Translations under genes and position numbers: made by a program
Source of the DNA: Thermohalobaculum sp965247385
Lineage (GTDB): Bacteria; Pseudomonadota; Alphaproteobacteria; Rhodobacterales; Rhodobacteraceae
Direction of reading: 5' to 3'
Assembly: GCA_965247385.1 (NCBI GenBank)
Contig: CBDFHG010000005.1
Location: forward strand, 1-64,000
Length of the DNA stretch: 64,000 nucleotides
The notes under the pieces: model-generated
The model's database searches: none
Told to the model about the DNA's origin: nothing
What the model saw: the letters and a program-made list of their open reading frames with translations, nothing else
Part shown: one piece after another, positions 16,019-23,446 of the stretch
Position numbering within the stretch: position 1 is the stretch's first letter
How the letters are laid out: each line of letters starts with the position of its first letter

Positions 16019-17638
16019 TACCCCGCGTGCCAGATCCTGTTCGATGGTCATCGCCCCTGCCGCACCGGACAGCCGTGAGCGGTAAACAAAAAGCGACTCC
16101 ATCACCCGTTGCACATAGTTGCGGGTCTCGCCGAACGGGATGGCTTCGATCCAGTCGATCATGTCGACCCCGGGCAAGCGCGGGTCGCCATAGGCGCCGA
16201 TCCACTGATCAACCCGGTACGGCCCGGCATTATAAGCCGCCGCGGCCATGACATAAGAGCCGCCGAAGGTAACGATCTGCTCGGCCAGGTAGCTCTGGCC
16301 AAGACGGGCATTGTACTGCCAGTCCTCGGTGAGCCGGGCGCGGGAATAGTTCTCGCCGATTTGCCTCGCCACTTTCTTGGCCGTCGCCGGCATCAACTGC
16401 ATCAGCCCGCGCGCGCCTGCCGGGCTGATCGCGTTCTGGTTCAACTCGGTCTCCTGACGCGCAATCGCCATCGCCAGCGCCGGCTCGATCTTGCTGGCGT
16501 ACCCCGCCAGTTCGGTTATCGGGTAATAGGCCGGATATATCAGGATGCCCCGGCGCGCCGCGTTCTTGGCCACCCTGACCGCGTAATGCGGCTGGCCCAG
16601 TTCCAGCCCCAACCGCGCCAACGCCCCCAGGGCAGCTCCCCCCTCCATCCGGCGGCCCAGATGGCTGAACATCTGGAACGCCAGCTTGTCCTCTCCGGCA
16701 TAGTGCAGCAGCACCCCGGCGCGCACATCGTCCGAGCGCAGCGCCGGGCTCTTTTCCCAGTCCGGCAGGTCACTCGAGGTGATCAGCGGATTGCCCGCAA
16801 GCCCCAGCTTCGCCGCCGCCAACTGGCCGTAGAACGAGGTCTGGTGCGCCGCCGCCGCGCGATACCACTCGCTGGCATTTGCCGGATCACCCATCGCTTC
16901 ATAGGCCCGGCCCAGCCAGTAGCCGCCGCGGCCCAGGCTGATCGGCGTCCTGACGTTTTCGTTGAAGCGCTGGAAATGCGCCAGCGCCCGCTCCGGCTGT
17001 CGCATCTTGCGCAGTGCGATCCACCCGGCCAGCCATTCCAGTTCCGGATAAACATACCCATCGCTTGGGCCAAGATGATGCCGGCTTGCCAACGCATAGC
17101 CCCGTTCGGCACGGCCCGAGCGCGCCGCCCGCCGGACCAGAATCTCGCGCCGCTTGGCCCAGGTCGCCGGTGTCCCCAGCTTATGCCGGTCACCGGTGAT
17201 CTTTTCCAGCAACCGCTCCGCCTGGTCGAACCTGTCGCGCCGCCAGAGCCTGCTCATCCGCTGCCAGTTCGCCGCTGCAGCACCCGTCAGCCCGACCGGC
17301 TCATCGGCGCCACCGCTCTCGCCGGTCACGATCCGGGCCAGCACCTCCTGCCCCGGCCAGCCCGACCGGCGCGCGGTGAAGGCGTCGTATTCCGCCATCG
17401 AACCCGCGCCCGCGCGCAGCTTGTGCCATAATACGATGTCACGGATCACCGGGTCGGAGCTACGTTCCGCCACGGCTGCGGCCCCAGCCCAATCGCCCCT
17501 CTCGCCAAAATCCGACGCCTCGGCGATGACCGCGCCACCGGCCCTGGCCTCGGCCAGAACCAGCGCATCGGCCTGAAGTGGCGTGAAGAAACCCGAACAA
17601 ACGAACGCAATCAAAAACGCACGGATGCGTGAGATCAT
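16013..17638 (-). CDS. slt: Soluble lytic murein transglycosylase
   Basis: A 541-residue periplasmic enzyme that cleaves peptidoglycan glycan strands to 1,6-anhydro products. An N-terminal signal peptide (FLIAFVCSGFFTPLQADA) precedes a long alpha-helical superhelix (about residues 30-370). The C-terminal SLT domain follows, with the catalytic glutamate in ARQETELNQ (about 397), GARGLMQLMPATA, and AAYNAGPYRVDQW. Its stop codon lies inside the palindromic element. It appears complete. Confidence 0.92.
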   Translation of the reverse strand: MISRIRAFLIAFVCSGFFTPLQADALVLAEARAGGAVIAEASDFGERGDWAGAAAVAERSSDPVIRDIVLWHKLRAGAGSMAEYDAFTARRSGWPGQEVLARIVTGESGGADEPVGLTGAAAANWQRMSRLWRRDRFDQAERLLEKITGDRHKLGTPATWAKRREILVRRAARSGRAERGYALASRHHLGPSDGYVYPELEWLAGWIALRKMRQPERALAHFQRFNENVRTPISLGRGGYWLGRAYEAMGDPANASEWYRAAAAHQTSFYGQLAAAKLGLAGNPLITSSDLPDWEKSPALRSDDVRAGVLLHYAGEDKLAFQMFSHLGRRMEGGAALGALARLGLELGQPHYAVRVAKNAARRGILIYPAYYPITELAGYASKIEPALAMAIARQETELNQNAISPAGARGLMQLMPATAKKVARQIGENYSRARLTEDWQYNARLGQSYLAEQIVTFGGSYVMAAAAYNAGPYRVDQWIGAYGDPRLPGVDMIDWIEAIPFGETRNYVQRVMESLFVYRSRLSGAAGAMTIEQDLARGVR

Positions 17639-17958
17639 GGCAATGGCCCTTTCCTGCTCGAAGACCCGTCCCGCCGGTCACAGCGATTTGCCTGTAATTT
17701 TTCGACGATTTTAACACAGCTTGCCAGTTGCGTATCGAAACTCTCTGGATTTTTTGAAAATTAAATCAACCCGGCACCCTACGCGCCCGCCCTCAACTAC
17801 CGCTTATGCACGATAGTCCGGTACCACAAGATGTTGCATCGGCTGGATGGTTGAGTTAATATGTTCCTGATTTGTTCTATATGCAGGAGAGTTCCTCATG
17901 GACCGTTTTCCCGACAACCTGGCTGTCTGTTCAGAATTCGCGGTCCAGCCGCAACACC
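17639..17958. other. Intergenic region upstream of slt
   Basis: About 320 bases with locally lower GC (TTTTTGAAAATTAAATC at 17751-17767). They probably contain the slt promoter on the minus strand. The right half has a LexA-box-like direct repeat (listed separately) followed by a 37-codon ATG frame (17898-18011, preceded by AGGAGA) of unknown meaning that overlaps the end of the next gene. Confidence 0.4.
17863..17877 (+). promoter_or_regulatory. Candidate alphaproteobacterial LexA (SOS) box
   Basis: GTTCCTGATTTGTTC is an exact match to GTTC-N7-GTTC, the direct-repeat operator used by LexA in Alphaproteobacteria. It lies 35 bases before a 37-codon frame with a ribosome-binding site. Eight fixed bases are expected by chance about once or twice in a window this size, so this is only a candidate. 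Confidence 0.3.
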
Positions 17959-18231
17959 TCAAGGGCCGGGCATGGTGCTGGATACAAGTTTTGCCAACCA
18001 TGGCAGGATGAGAAAGGCAAGAATGGCTCCACCGATCAATTTGATCCATTTGAGGTCGGCCTTCACTTCCGTCATATCGGCCTTCACTTCCGCTATATCG
18101 GCTTTCGTCGCCACTACGTCATGTAGCGCGGTATCCAGCGCCGCCGCGTGCGCCCGCGCCTGGTCCTCGGACACACCATTCGCTTTCAGGCTGTCGATGT
18201 AGGCCAGTTTGTCAAAGGTTGCTAAGTTCAT
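17959..18231 (-). CDS. DUF1640-like coiled-coil protein with C-terminal membrane anchor, copy A
   Basis: A 90-residue protein beginning MNLATFDKLAYIDSLKANG. It continues through an acidic/lysine coiled coil (TKADIAEVKADMTEVKADL) to a C-terminal transmembrane helix (LIGGAILAFLILPWLAKL). This is the layout of DUF1640/CCDC90-like proteins. The first 36 residues are almost identical to the copy at 21946-22236 and to a remnant at 53412-53490. No clear ribosome-binding site is seen before the ATG. Function unknown. Confidence 0.7.
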   Translation of the reverse strand: MNLATFDKLAYIDSLKANGVSEDQARAHAAALDTALHDVVATKADIAEVKADMTEVKADLKWIKLIGGAILAFLILPWLAKLVSSTMPGP

Positions 18232-18505
18232 GACCGGGGAGGTTAGTATGTTGCCGGTGCCTAGGCGATGAGGATCGAAATCACCCGGCTCACCCGCTGC
18301 CGCCTGGTGCCCTGCCCTACCCCCGCCGCGCCCCCAGCGCTTGCGGGTTGTTTGCTCCGCCTGTTTTTTATCCTGGGTCGTTCTTTTCCATTGGCACGAA
18401 CAGGGTGGAACTGGTGAGGATCTGCCCCGCCCATCGTCCAGGTCCGCGCCGCGCTGGGATCGAGCCGGGCCGGATCGGGGGCGCGATCCGGCCTGCCCGT
18501 CCCCG
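18123..18505. repeat. Long direct repeat, copy A
   Basis: This segment covers the 5' part of the copy-A coiled-coil gene and about 270 bases upstream of it. It repeats at 22125-22462 with high identity in the same orientation. Landmarks are TATGTTGCCGGTGCCTAGGC and CAGCGCTTGCGGGTTGTTTG. Copy A has about 50 extra bases at 18265-18322 where copy B has eight. The repeated upstream part encodes nothing I recognise. Confidence 0.75.
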
Positions 18506-18699
18506 CCAGGCCGTCGCAAGCGCGCCTCCCCGGCGCACAGAGAGCCGCACAGGGCGGTTCCGCCCCCACCCCCACCTACTACGGGCAAAAACAGCGCCAC
18601 CCATCAGGCGCGGCGGACCAACCGATCTGTAAACAACGCCATCGAAAACAACTTCCACGTTGGCATCCACCCCGGCCCACCTCCTGCCGTCAACCTGCC

Positions 18700-18800
18700 C
18701 GAGTCGGGCTGGCCATGGTGCCCGAGAGCGCGGTCGGTGACGGCACCATGGGGTTTTGGAAGGCTCTCGACGAGGTCTTCCCCGGCACCCGCCATCAGCG
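18700..18800 (+). pseudogene. IS256-family transposase fragment
   Basis: One frame reads AVGDGTMGFWKALDEVFP then GTRHQR. It matches the conserved central stretch of IS256 transposases around the second catalytic aspartate (VGDGxxGFWxAL...RHQRC). Only about 30 residues remain and the flanks (18506-18699 and 18801-19059) show no coding sequence I can identify. Confidence 0.65.
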
Positions 18801-19059
18801 TTCCGCAGGGCGTAATGGGTCAGACGCCCGAAGACCGTAGCCGTATCATGAGGGCGCGTGTTTGCCATGTGTCCCCGAATGTTCGCGCTTTGTCGTGCCG
18901 CCCGTGCCCGCGCGCCGGTCCCACTGGATGGGAGATCGGCGAGAGAGACGCCGCTGCCAGGGCAGGGCGCGGAGGGTGGCCGGGCAGGCTTTGACGCGGG
19001 CGCGCGGAACGTCTATCCTTTTGGCGCGCGGCGGACGCGATTGGCAGGAGACGGCAAGG

Positions 19060-19665
19060 ATGACCATGGCGTTCGATACTCTCAAGGCGATGAAGCGGCT
19101 CACCGCCACTGGCGTCGAAGAGGCGCAGGCCGAGGCCATTATCGAAACCGTTGGCGGCGCCATGACCGAATCCCTCGCCACGAAGGACGATCTCGCGCTC
19201 CTCAAGGCCGACCTCACCGCGGAGATCGCCGTGGGGACCGCCGAGGTGCGCACGGAGATCGCCGAGGTGCGAGGGGAGATTGCCGCGGGGATCGCCGAGG
19301 TGCGAGGGGAGATTGCCGCGGGGATCGCCGAGGTGCGCGGGGAGATCGCCGGCACCGAGTCCCGGCTTGAGACGAAGATCGAAAGCCTGCGCGGGGATAT
19401 CGCCGGTGCCGCCGCCGAGGCCCGCGCGGGGATGGCCGAGGTGCGAGGGGAGATCGCCGGCACCGAGTCCCGGCTTGAGACGAAGATCGCCGAGAGTGAT
19501 ACCAGGAATGCCGAGCGGTATGTGAAGATCGCCGAGAGTGATGCCAGGAATGCCGAGCGGTATGCGAAGATCGCCGAGGGCCAGACCACGCAGTTGCGCT
19601 GGACGGTCGGCTGCATGATCGCGATCGCGGGCGTGCTCGTCTCGACGCTCCTGCTTGGCACCTGA
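19060..19665 (+). CDS. DUF1640-like coiled-coil protein with internal tandem repeats and membrane anchor
   Basis: A 201-residue protein beginning MTMAFDTLKAMKRLTATG, related in layout to copies A and B. A helical head (about 1-45, ending LATKDDLALLKADL) leads to a coiled coil of about 120 residues made of repeated blocks. There are three AEVRGEIAAGI-type 11-residue units, two EIAGTESRLETKI blocks and two 14-residue AESDxRNAERYxKI units. A C-terminal transmembrane helix (MIAIAGVLVSTLLL) ends the protein. The ATG has CAGGAG nine bases upstream. Repeat number probably changes by recombination. Function unknown. Confidence 0.75.
   Translation: MTMAFDTLKAMKRLTATGVEEAQAEAIIETVGGAMTESLATKDDLALLKADLTAEIAVGTAEVRTEIAEVRGEIAAGIAEVRGEIAAGIAEVRGEIAGTESRLETKIESLRGDIAGAAAEARAGMAEVRGEIAGTESRLETKIAESDTRNAERYVKIAESDARNAERYAKIAEGQTTQLRWTVGCMIAIAGVLVSTLLLGT
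19261..19350 (+). repeat. 33-base tandem repeats inside the coiled-coil gene
   Basis: Two identical 33-base units (19261-19293, 19294-19326; each GCCGAGGTGCGAGGGG...) are followed by a diverged third. They encode 11-residue hendecads. Further repeats in the same gene are a roughly 50-base block at 19330-19380 and 19438-19488, and a 42-base unit twice at about 19487-19570. Confidence 0.85.
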
Positions 19666-19812
19666 GCCGGCGGGGGGCGCGCCGCCGCGCCGGATGTCCG
19701 CCGGCGCTTCGAGGCGCCGCTTTATACACATCATGAAGAACACCTTCCTCTTCGGGAAGAGGCGCCGGGGGCATGTTCGCCAAAACAGCCGCCCCCGGCG
19801 CCTCCCCGCCAG

Positions 19813-21297
19813 TTACAAGCCTTTCAGCACCGCCCCGGGGTCCTGGGCAACCAGCTCCCGATAATCCGTCGACTTCTGCTTCGGGTTGACCTCGAAGCCG
19901 AGATCGCGGCGATCCGGAAAGCGCGGGCAGAGCGAGTAGACCGCCCGCGGGATCGTCTCCTGCATGTGGCCGGCCCAGAGCACGCCATAAGTCGGGCCGC
20001 CCTTGACCAGCCTGCCGGTCACGGCGGTGTACTGCATAAGCCATCCGGTCGGTTCGTCGGCCGGCGTGACGACGGCGCGAAACTCCGCGCCGCGCGGCCG
20101 CATCGTCCAGGCCTCGGTGAAGTAGCGCCCGAGCGGGGCGATGCCGTCCTGGACGCAGAAATGCCCCATCGTGCCCACATTGACCACAATCCGCAGGCCC
20201 AAGCCGCGCCCGGCCGCGTCGTAGGCGACCTCGACCCGGTCCGTGAGCAGCACCCGGAGACCGGCCGCGTTATGACTCGATGGCCCGACAAAGGGCTCGT
20301 CCAGGAGGCCTTTCAGCACCGCTCCGGGGTCCTGGGCGACCAGCTCCTGATAATCTGTCGACGTCTGCTTCGGGTTGACCTCGAAGCCGAGATCGGCGCG
20401 ATCCGGAAAGCTCGGGCAGAGCGAGTAGACCGCCTGTGGGATCGTCTCCTGGATGTGGCCGACCCAGAGAACGCCGCTGGGGTCGTCTCCCTTGATCAGC
20501 TGGCCGGTCAGGGCGGTGTACTGCACACTTTGGCCGCTATGTTCGGCGGCAGGCGTGACGACGGCGCGAAACTCCGCGCCCGCCGGCCGCGTCGTCCAGG
20601 CCTCGGTGACGTATTGCCCGAACCCTGTGAGCTGGTCCTGGATACAGATATGCGCCATCGTGCCCACATTGACCTTGATGCGCAGGCCCCAGCCGCGCCC
20701 GGCAGTGTGATAGGCGACCTCGACCCGGTCCGCGAGCAGCGACCGGAGACCGGCCGCGTCATGGCTCGACGGCCCGACAAAGGGGTCGGCCGTGAGGCCT
20801 TTCAGCACCGCCCCGGGGTCCTGGGCAACCAGCTCCCGATAATCCGTCGACTTCTGCTTCAGGTTGACCTCGAAGCCGAGATCGCCGCGATCCGGAAAGC
20901 GCGGGCAGATCGAGTAGACCGCCAGCGGGATCGTCTCCTGCAGGTGGCCGGTCCAGCCCACGCCGTGGGCGCGGGTTTCATGGACCACCCGGCCGGTCAC
21001 GGCGTCGTACTGCACACGCTGGCCGCCCGGTTTGTCGGCAGCGCTGGCGACGGCGCGAAACTTCGCGCCCGCCGCCCGCGTCGTCCAGGCCTCGGTGAAG
21101 TAGCGCCCGAACCCTGTGAGCCGGTCCTGGACGCAGAAATGCGCCATCGTGCCCACATTGACCACGATCCGCAGGCCCCTGCCGCGCCCTGCCGCGTCAT
21201 AGGCAACCTCGACCCGGTCCGCGAGCAGCGCCCGGAGACCGGCGGCGTCATGGCTCGACGGCCCGACCATCGGCCCGGCAAGTATAGGCTGGGGCAA
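19813..21297 (-). CDS. Three-domain tandem-repeat protein, unknown family (GPSSHD domain)
   Basis: A 494-residue protein made of three head-to-tail copies of one domain of about 163 residues. Each starts VGPSSHDAAGLR (or SSHNAAG) and ends VAQDPGAVLKGL. Every copy has VNVGTMxHxCxQD, EAWTxRxxGAxFRAV, HxQETIPxAVYSxCPxFPD and DLGFEVN. The two conserved cysteines per domain could form a disulfide, suggesting export. The frame opens at a TTG; unlike its relative at 53597-54178, no signal peptide or lipobox is in frame, so the true 5' end may be damaged. It is divergent from the 21311 gene. No known family is recognised. Confidence 0.8.
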   Translation of the reverse strand: MPQPILAGPMVGPSSHDAAGLRALLADRVEVAYDAAGRGRGLRIVVNVGTMAHFCVQDRLTGFGRYFTEAWTTRAAGAKFRAVASAADKPGGQRVQYDAVTGRVVHETRAHGVGWTGHLQETIPLAVYSICPRFPDRGDLGFEVNLKQKSTDYRELVAQDPGAVLKGLTADPFVGPSSHDAAGLRSLLADRVEVAYHTAGRGWGLRIKVNVGTMAHICIQDQLTGFGQYVTEAWTTRPAGAEFRAVVTPAAEHSGQSVQYTALTGQLIKGDDPSGVLWVGHIQETIPQAVYSLCPSFPDRADLGFEVNPKQTSTDYQELVAQDPGAVLKGLLDEPFVGPSSHNAAGLRVLLTDRVEVAYDAAGRGLGLRIVVNVGTMGHFCVQDGIAPLGRYFTEAWTMRPRGAEFRAVVTPADEPTGWLMQYTAVTGRLVKGGPTYGVLWAGHMQETIPRAVYSLCPRFPDRRDLGFEVNPKQKSTDYRELVAQDPGAVLKGL

Positions 21298-21310
21298 GGG
21301 GGATAATCAC

Positions 21311-21775
21311 ATGATACGCCTGATAGCGCTCGTTATCGTCTTATGGCTTCCCGGCAATGTCGCCGGTGCCGATAGTGAAACGGAAGAAAAAATAACCGGA
21401 GTGACGTGCCGGGAATCCGATAGTCTCGCCTCTGTCAAGGGCGGCGGCTTGAATTGCAAGATGGGTAGGCGTTTCGTGTGGTTCACTGCCGGATTGCAGT
21501 TTCCCCCGGAAGAAACCATATTGCAGTTTCACTTGGGAAAAACCATGCCTGTCAAATATCGCTTCGACCGCGGGGCGGTTCAAAGCGGGAACTGGGGATA
21601 TACCGGAAACGTTGCCTTTTCTCGCACAGACAGCACGTTCATCGCCGACGGGCTGCGCACCGCAAAGACATTGGTTTTCAAGGTCGGTGACTCATCAACG
21701 GTCCGCATTTCACTGAAAGGCTCAACAAAAGCCATGAAGGACTTCGACAAGCGATGCCGGCAATTAAGGGGCTGA
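21311..21775 (+). CDS. Exported protein of unknown function
   Basis: A 154-residue protein with a signal peptide (MIRLIALVIVLWLPGNVAG) and cysteines at TGVTC, GLNC and the final DKRC, which could pair in the periplasm. The second half (GYTGNVAFSRTDSTFIAD ... KTLVFKVGDSST) resembles small secreted proteins such as VasI-like or invasion-associated types, but I cannot name a family with confidence. It is transcribed away from the tandem-repeat gene, with only 13 bases between their first codons. Confidence 0.7.
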   Translation: MIRLIALVIVLWLPGNVAGADSETEEKITGVTCRESDSLASVKGGGLNCKMGRRFVWFTAGLQFPPEETILQFHLGKTMPVKYRFDRGAVQSGNWGYTGNVAFSRTDSTFIADGLRTAKTLVFKVGDSSTVRISLKGSTKAMKDFDKRCRQLRG

Positions 21776-21790
21776 CTATGACCGAATCGA

Positions 21791-21945
21791 TCAAACCAGT
21801 TTGAGAAGCGCCGCCATCACCGCGACCATCACCGCGAGTTGCAGGGCGGTTTGGGCCAGTAGCCAACGCAGAATCTCAACCTTCACCGCCGCCAGATCGG
21901 CTTTCGTCGCCACGGCTTCCTGCAGCGCGGTATCGAGGGCCGCGA
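21791..21945 (-). pseudogene. Tandem duplicate of a DUF1640-like gene 3' end
   Basis: The minus strand reads AALDTALQEAVATKADL, then KVEILRWLLAQTALQ, and a membrane helix ending ALLKLV with TGA at 21793-21791. This is an extra C-terminal half abutting copy B directly. The join falls at the shared sequence GCGGTATCGAGGGCCGC, suggesting unequal recombination between two such genes. Confidence 0.7.
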
Positions 21946-22236
21946 TCAAAGCAGTTTGATAAGCGCGACCAGCAGCGCGGTTTGCCCCAACATCATACCA
22001 AATACCCAGCGCAGGGTCTCGGACCTGGAGGCTGCGATCTCAACACGGACCTCGGATATCTCAGACCGCACGTCCGCGATCAGGCCCTTCACGTCCGCCA
22101 GATCGGCTTTCGTGGCCACCGCTTCATGCAGCGCGGTATCGAGGGCCGCCGCGTGCGCACGCGCCTGGTCCTCGGATACGCCATTCGCTTTCAGGCTGTC
22201 GATGTATGCCAGTTTGTCGAAGGTTGCTAAGTTCAT
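21946..22236 (-). CDS. DUF1640-like coiled-coil protein with C-terminal membrane anchor, copy B
   Basis: A 96-residue paralogue of copy A. It has the same head (MNLATFDKLAYIDSLKANG), a coiled coil (TKADLADVKGLIADVRSEI and SEVRVEIAASRSETL) and a C-terminal helix (FGMMLGQTALLVALIKLL). It differs from copy A almost only in the coiled coil and anchor, as if a constant head were joined to variable tails. Function unknown. Confidence 0.72.
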   Translation of the reverse strand: MNLATFDKLAYIDSLKANGVSEDQARAHAAALDTALHEAVATKADLADVKGLIADVRSEISEVRVEIAASRSETLRWVFGMMLGQTALLVALIKLL

Positions 22237-22462
22237 GATCGGGGGGGCTAGTATGTTGCCGGTGCCTAGGCAAGCAACTCCGCCGCGCCCCCAGCGCTTG
22301 CGGGTTGTTTGCTCCGCCTGTTTTTTATCCTGGGTCGTTCTTTTCCATTGGCACGAACAGGGTGGAACTGGTGAGGATCTGCCCCGCCCATCGTCCAGGT
22401 CCGCGCCGCGCTGGGATCGAACCGGGCCGGATCGAGGGCGCGATCCCGCCTGCCCGTCCCCG
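22237..22462. repeat. Long direct repeat, copy B, upstream part
   Basis: About 225 bases directly upstream of copy B repeat the region upstream of copy A, including GGTGCCTAGGC and the GGGTTGTTTGCTCCGCC block. The repeat ends where IS66 sequence begins (about 22462). No gene is evident. Confidence 0.75.
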
Positions 22463-22593
22463 GAACACGAACAAGTGCCCAGAATACGGGTCCTGCTCCA
22501 ATACCTTCTCGGCCAGCGCCGACAAACCGTTGAACCCCTTGCGCATATCGGTAACGCCAGCCAGACCTTCGTCTGCACGGCAACCGGGATCAT
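22463..22593 (-). pseudogene. IS66 TnpB fragment
   Basis: The minus strand encodes MIPVAVQTKVWLA and then, after a one-base frame change, GVTDMRKGFNGLSALAEKVL and DPYSGHLFVFRGR. This is the N-terminal third of the IS66 accessory protein TnpB, cut off at the direct-repeat boundary. Confidence 0.8.
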
Positions 22594-23012
22594 GCGCTCA
22601 GACCTCGCGCCAACAGCACCACCATGTCCGGATCAAAGGCACCGCTGAGCGTCAGACGATGGCCCGATGCAAGAGCGATCTCGACCCGGCTGTCCCTGAC
22701 AGGGCTGATCGGTTCCGGCGCGGCGGTGATCGCAGTCGACATCACCTCGACAGGCAGGAAAAATACCCTATCACCACCCGGCCCAAACCGCGGATCACGA
22801 CGCCACCCGAACACCATGTTCGCGCTCAGCCCGTGATGGCGCGCCACCGACGCAACCGAAGCCCCTGGCTCAAGCGCCTCGGCCACAACACGGCGCTTGA
22901 ACGCAGTCGAGTAGCTCCGCCGATTGCCTCTACGATGATCCGTCAAGTTCAAGTGTCCGCGTAATTCAAACGGACACGATCGCCCGCGATCACCCGAGGG
23001 CTCGCACGCCAA
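22590..23012 (-). CDS. IS66 accessory protein TnpA-like
   Basis: The core RRSYSTAFKRRVVAEALEP and VARHHGLSANMVFGWRR is the helix-turn-helix of IS66 TnpA (OrfA). The frame overlaps tnpB by four bases as in complete IS66 elements. The 5' end is uncertain: the open frame begins at a TTG and the first ~30 residues do not look like the family. The element is incomplete (tnpB cut, tnpC absent here). Confidence 0.7.
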   Translation of the reverse strand: MACEPSGDRGRSCPFELRGHLNLTDHRRGNRRSYSTAFKRRVVAEALEPGASVASVARHHGLSANMVFGWRRDPRFGPGGDRVFFLPVEVMSTAITAAPEPISPVRDSRVEIALASGHRLTLSGAFDPDMVVLLARGLSA

Positions 23013-23327
23013 TCACAAGCCCTTCAAGGTCCGGGAGACCGGACGGTTACTCTTCCACGGCCGTTCGATGAGCTTGTTCCAGGCCTCGCAGCAGAGCGCG
23101 ACGATGTCGTCGTAGGATTGGAAAATACGGTTGGAGAGCCAGTTGTCGCGCATGAACTGCCAGACATTCTCCACGGGGTTCAGTTCTGGTGATCGTGGCG
23201 GCAGCGGCAGCAGGGTGATGTTGTCCGGTATGGTGAGCTTGGCGGACATATGCCATCCGGCCTGGTCGACAATCACCACGGCGTGGGCACCGGGGTCGAC
23301 GGCCTTGCTGACCTGAGCTATGCTCAA
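23013..23327 (-). pseudogene. IS630-family transposase, C-terminal fragment
   Basis: About 104 residues with HAVVIVDQAGWH, PDNITLLPLPPRSPELNPVE-type sequence and NVWQFMRDNW. These are the second aspartate and final glutamate regions of the IS630 DDE domain. The N-terminal two thirds are missing, with the break near 23335. Confidence 0.85.
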
Positions 23328-23410
23328 AAGTTGGTGACGCTGTGATCAGGCGGCATGTTTTTCTGCTTGATCCCGTCCTTGAACGCAACCCCTTCGATGA
23401 TTTCCGGCAT
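23324..23410 (-). pseudogene. Remnant small ORF related to the nuclease leader at 44059-44136
   Basis: A 28-codon frame begins MPEIIEGVAFKDGIKQ. It resembles MPKLITGVKFSDGIEQ upstream of the PD-(D/E)XK gene. The upstream DNA is also shared (TATGTGTTACTAA about 25 bases before the start). Its downstream partner is gone: IS630 sequence begins at about the last codons. Confidence 0.45.
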
Positions 23411-23446
23411 TCGAATTGCTCCGTCCAGTTGTTTAGTAACACATAC

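Noticed and set aside
19230..19570. Possible CRISPR array from short direct repeats
   Set aside because: The repeats are contiguous, in frame and encode a coiled coil; there are no spacers and no cas genes.
18820..19743. 307-codon minus-strand frame with GDLRIPLGIPGITLGDL-type repeats
   Set aside because: The repeats mirror the 33- and 42-base tandem repeats of the sense coiled-coil gene, which has a good ribosome-binding site and the family head and anchor.
19966..21306. 446-codon plus-strand frame across the tandem-repeat gene
   Set aside because: The minus-strand frame has the paralogue with a lipobox at 53.6 kb and conserved cysteines; the plus frame has neither.
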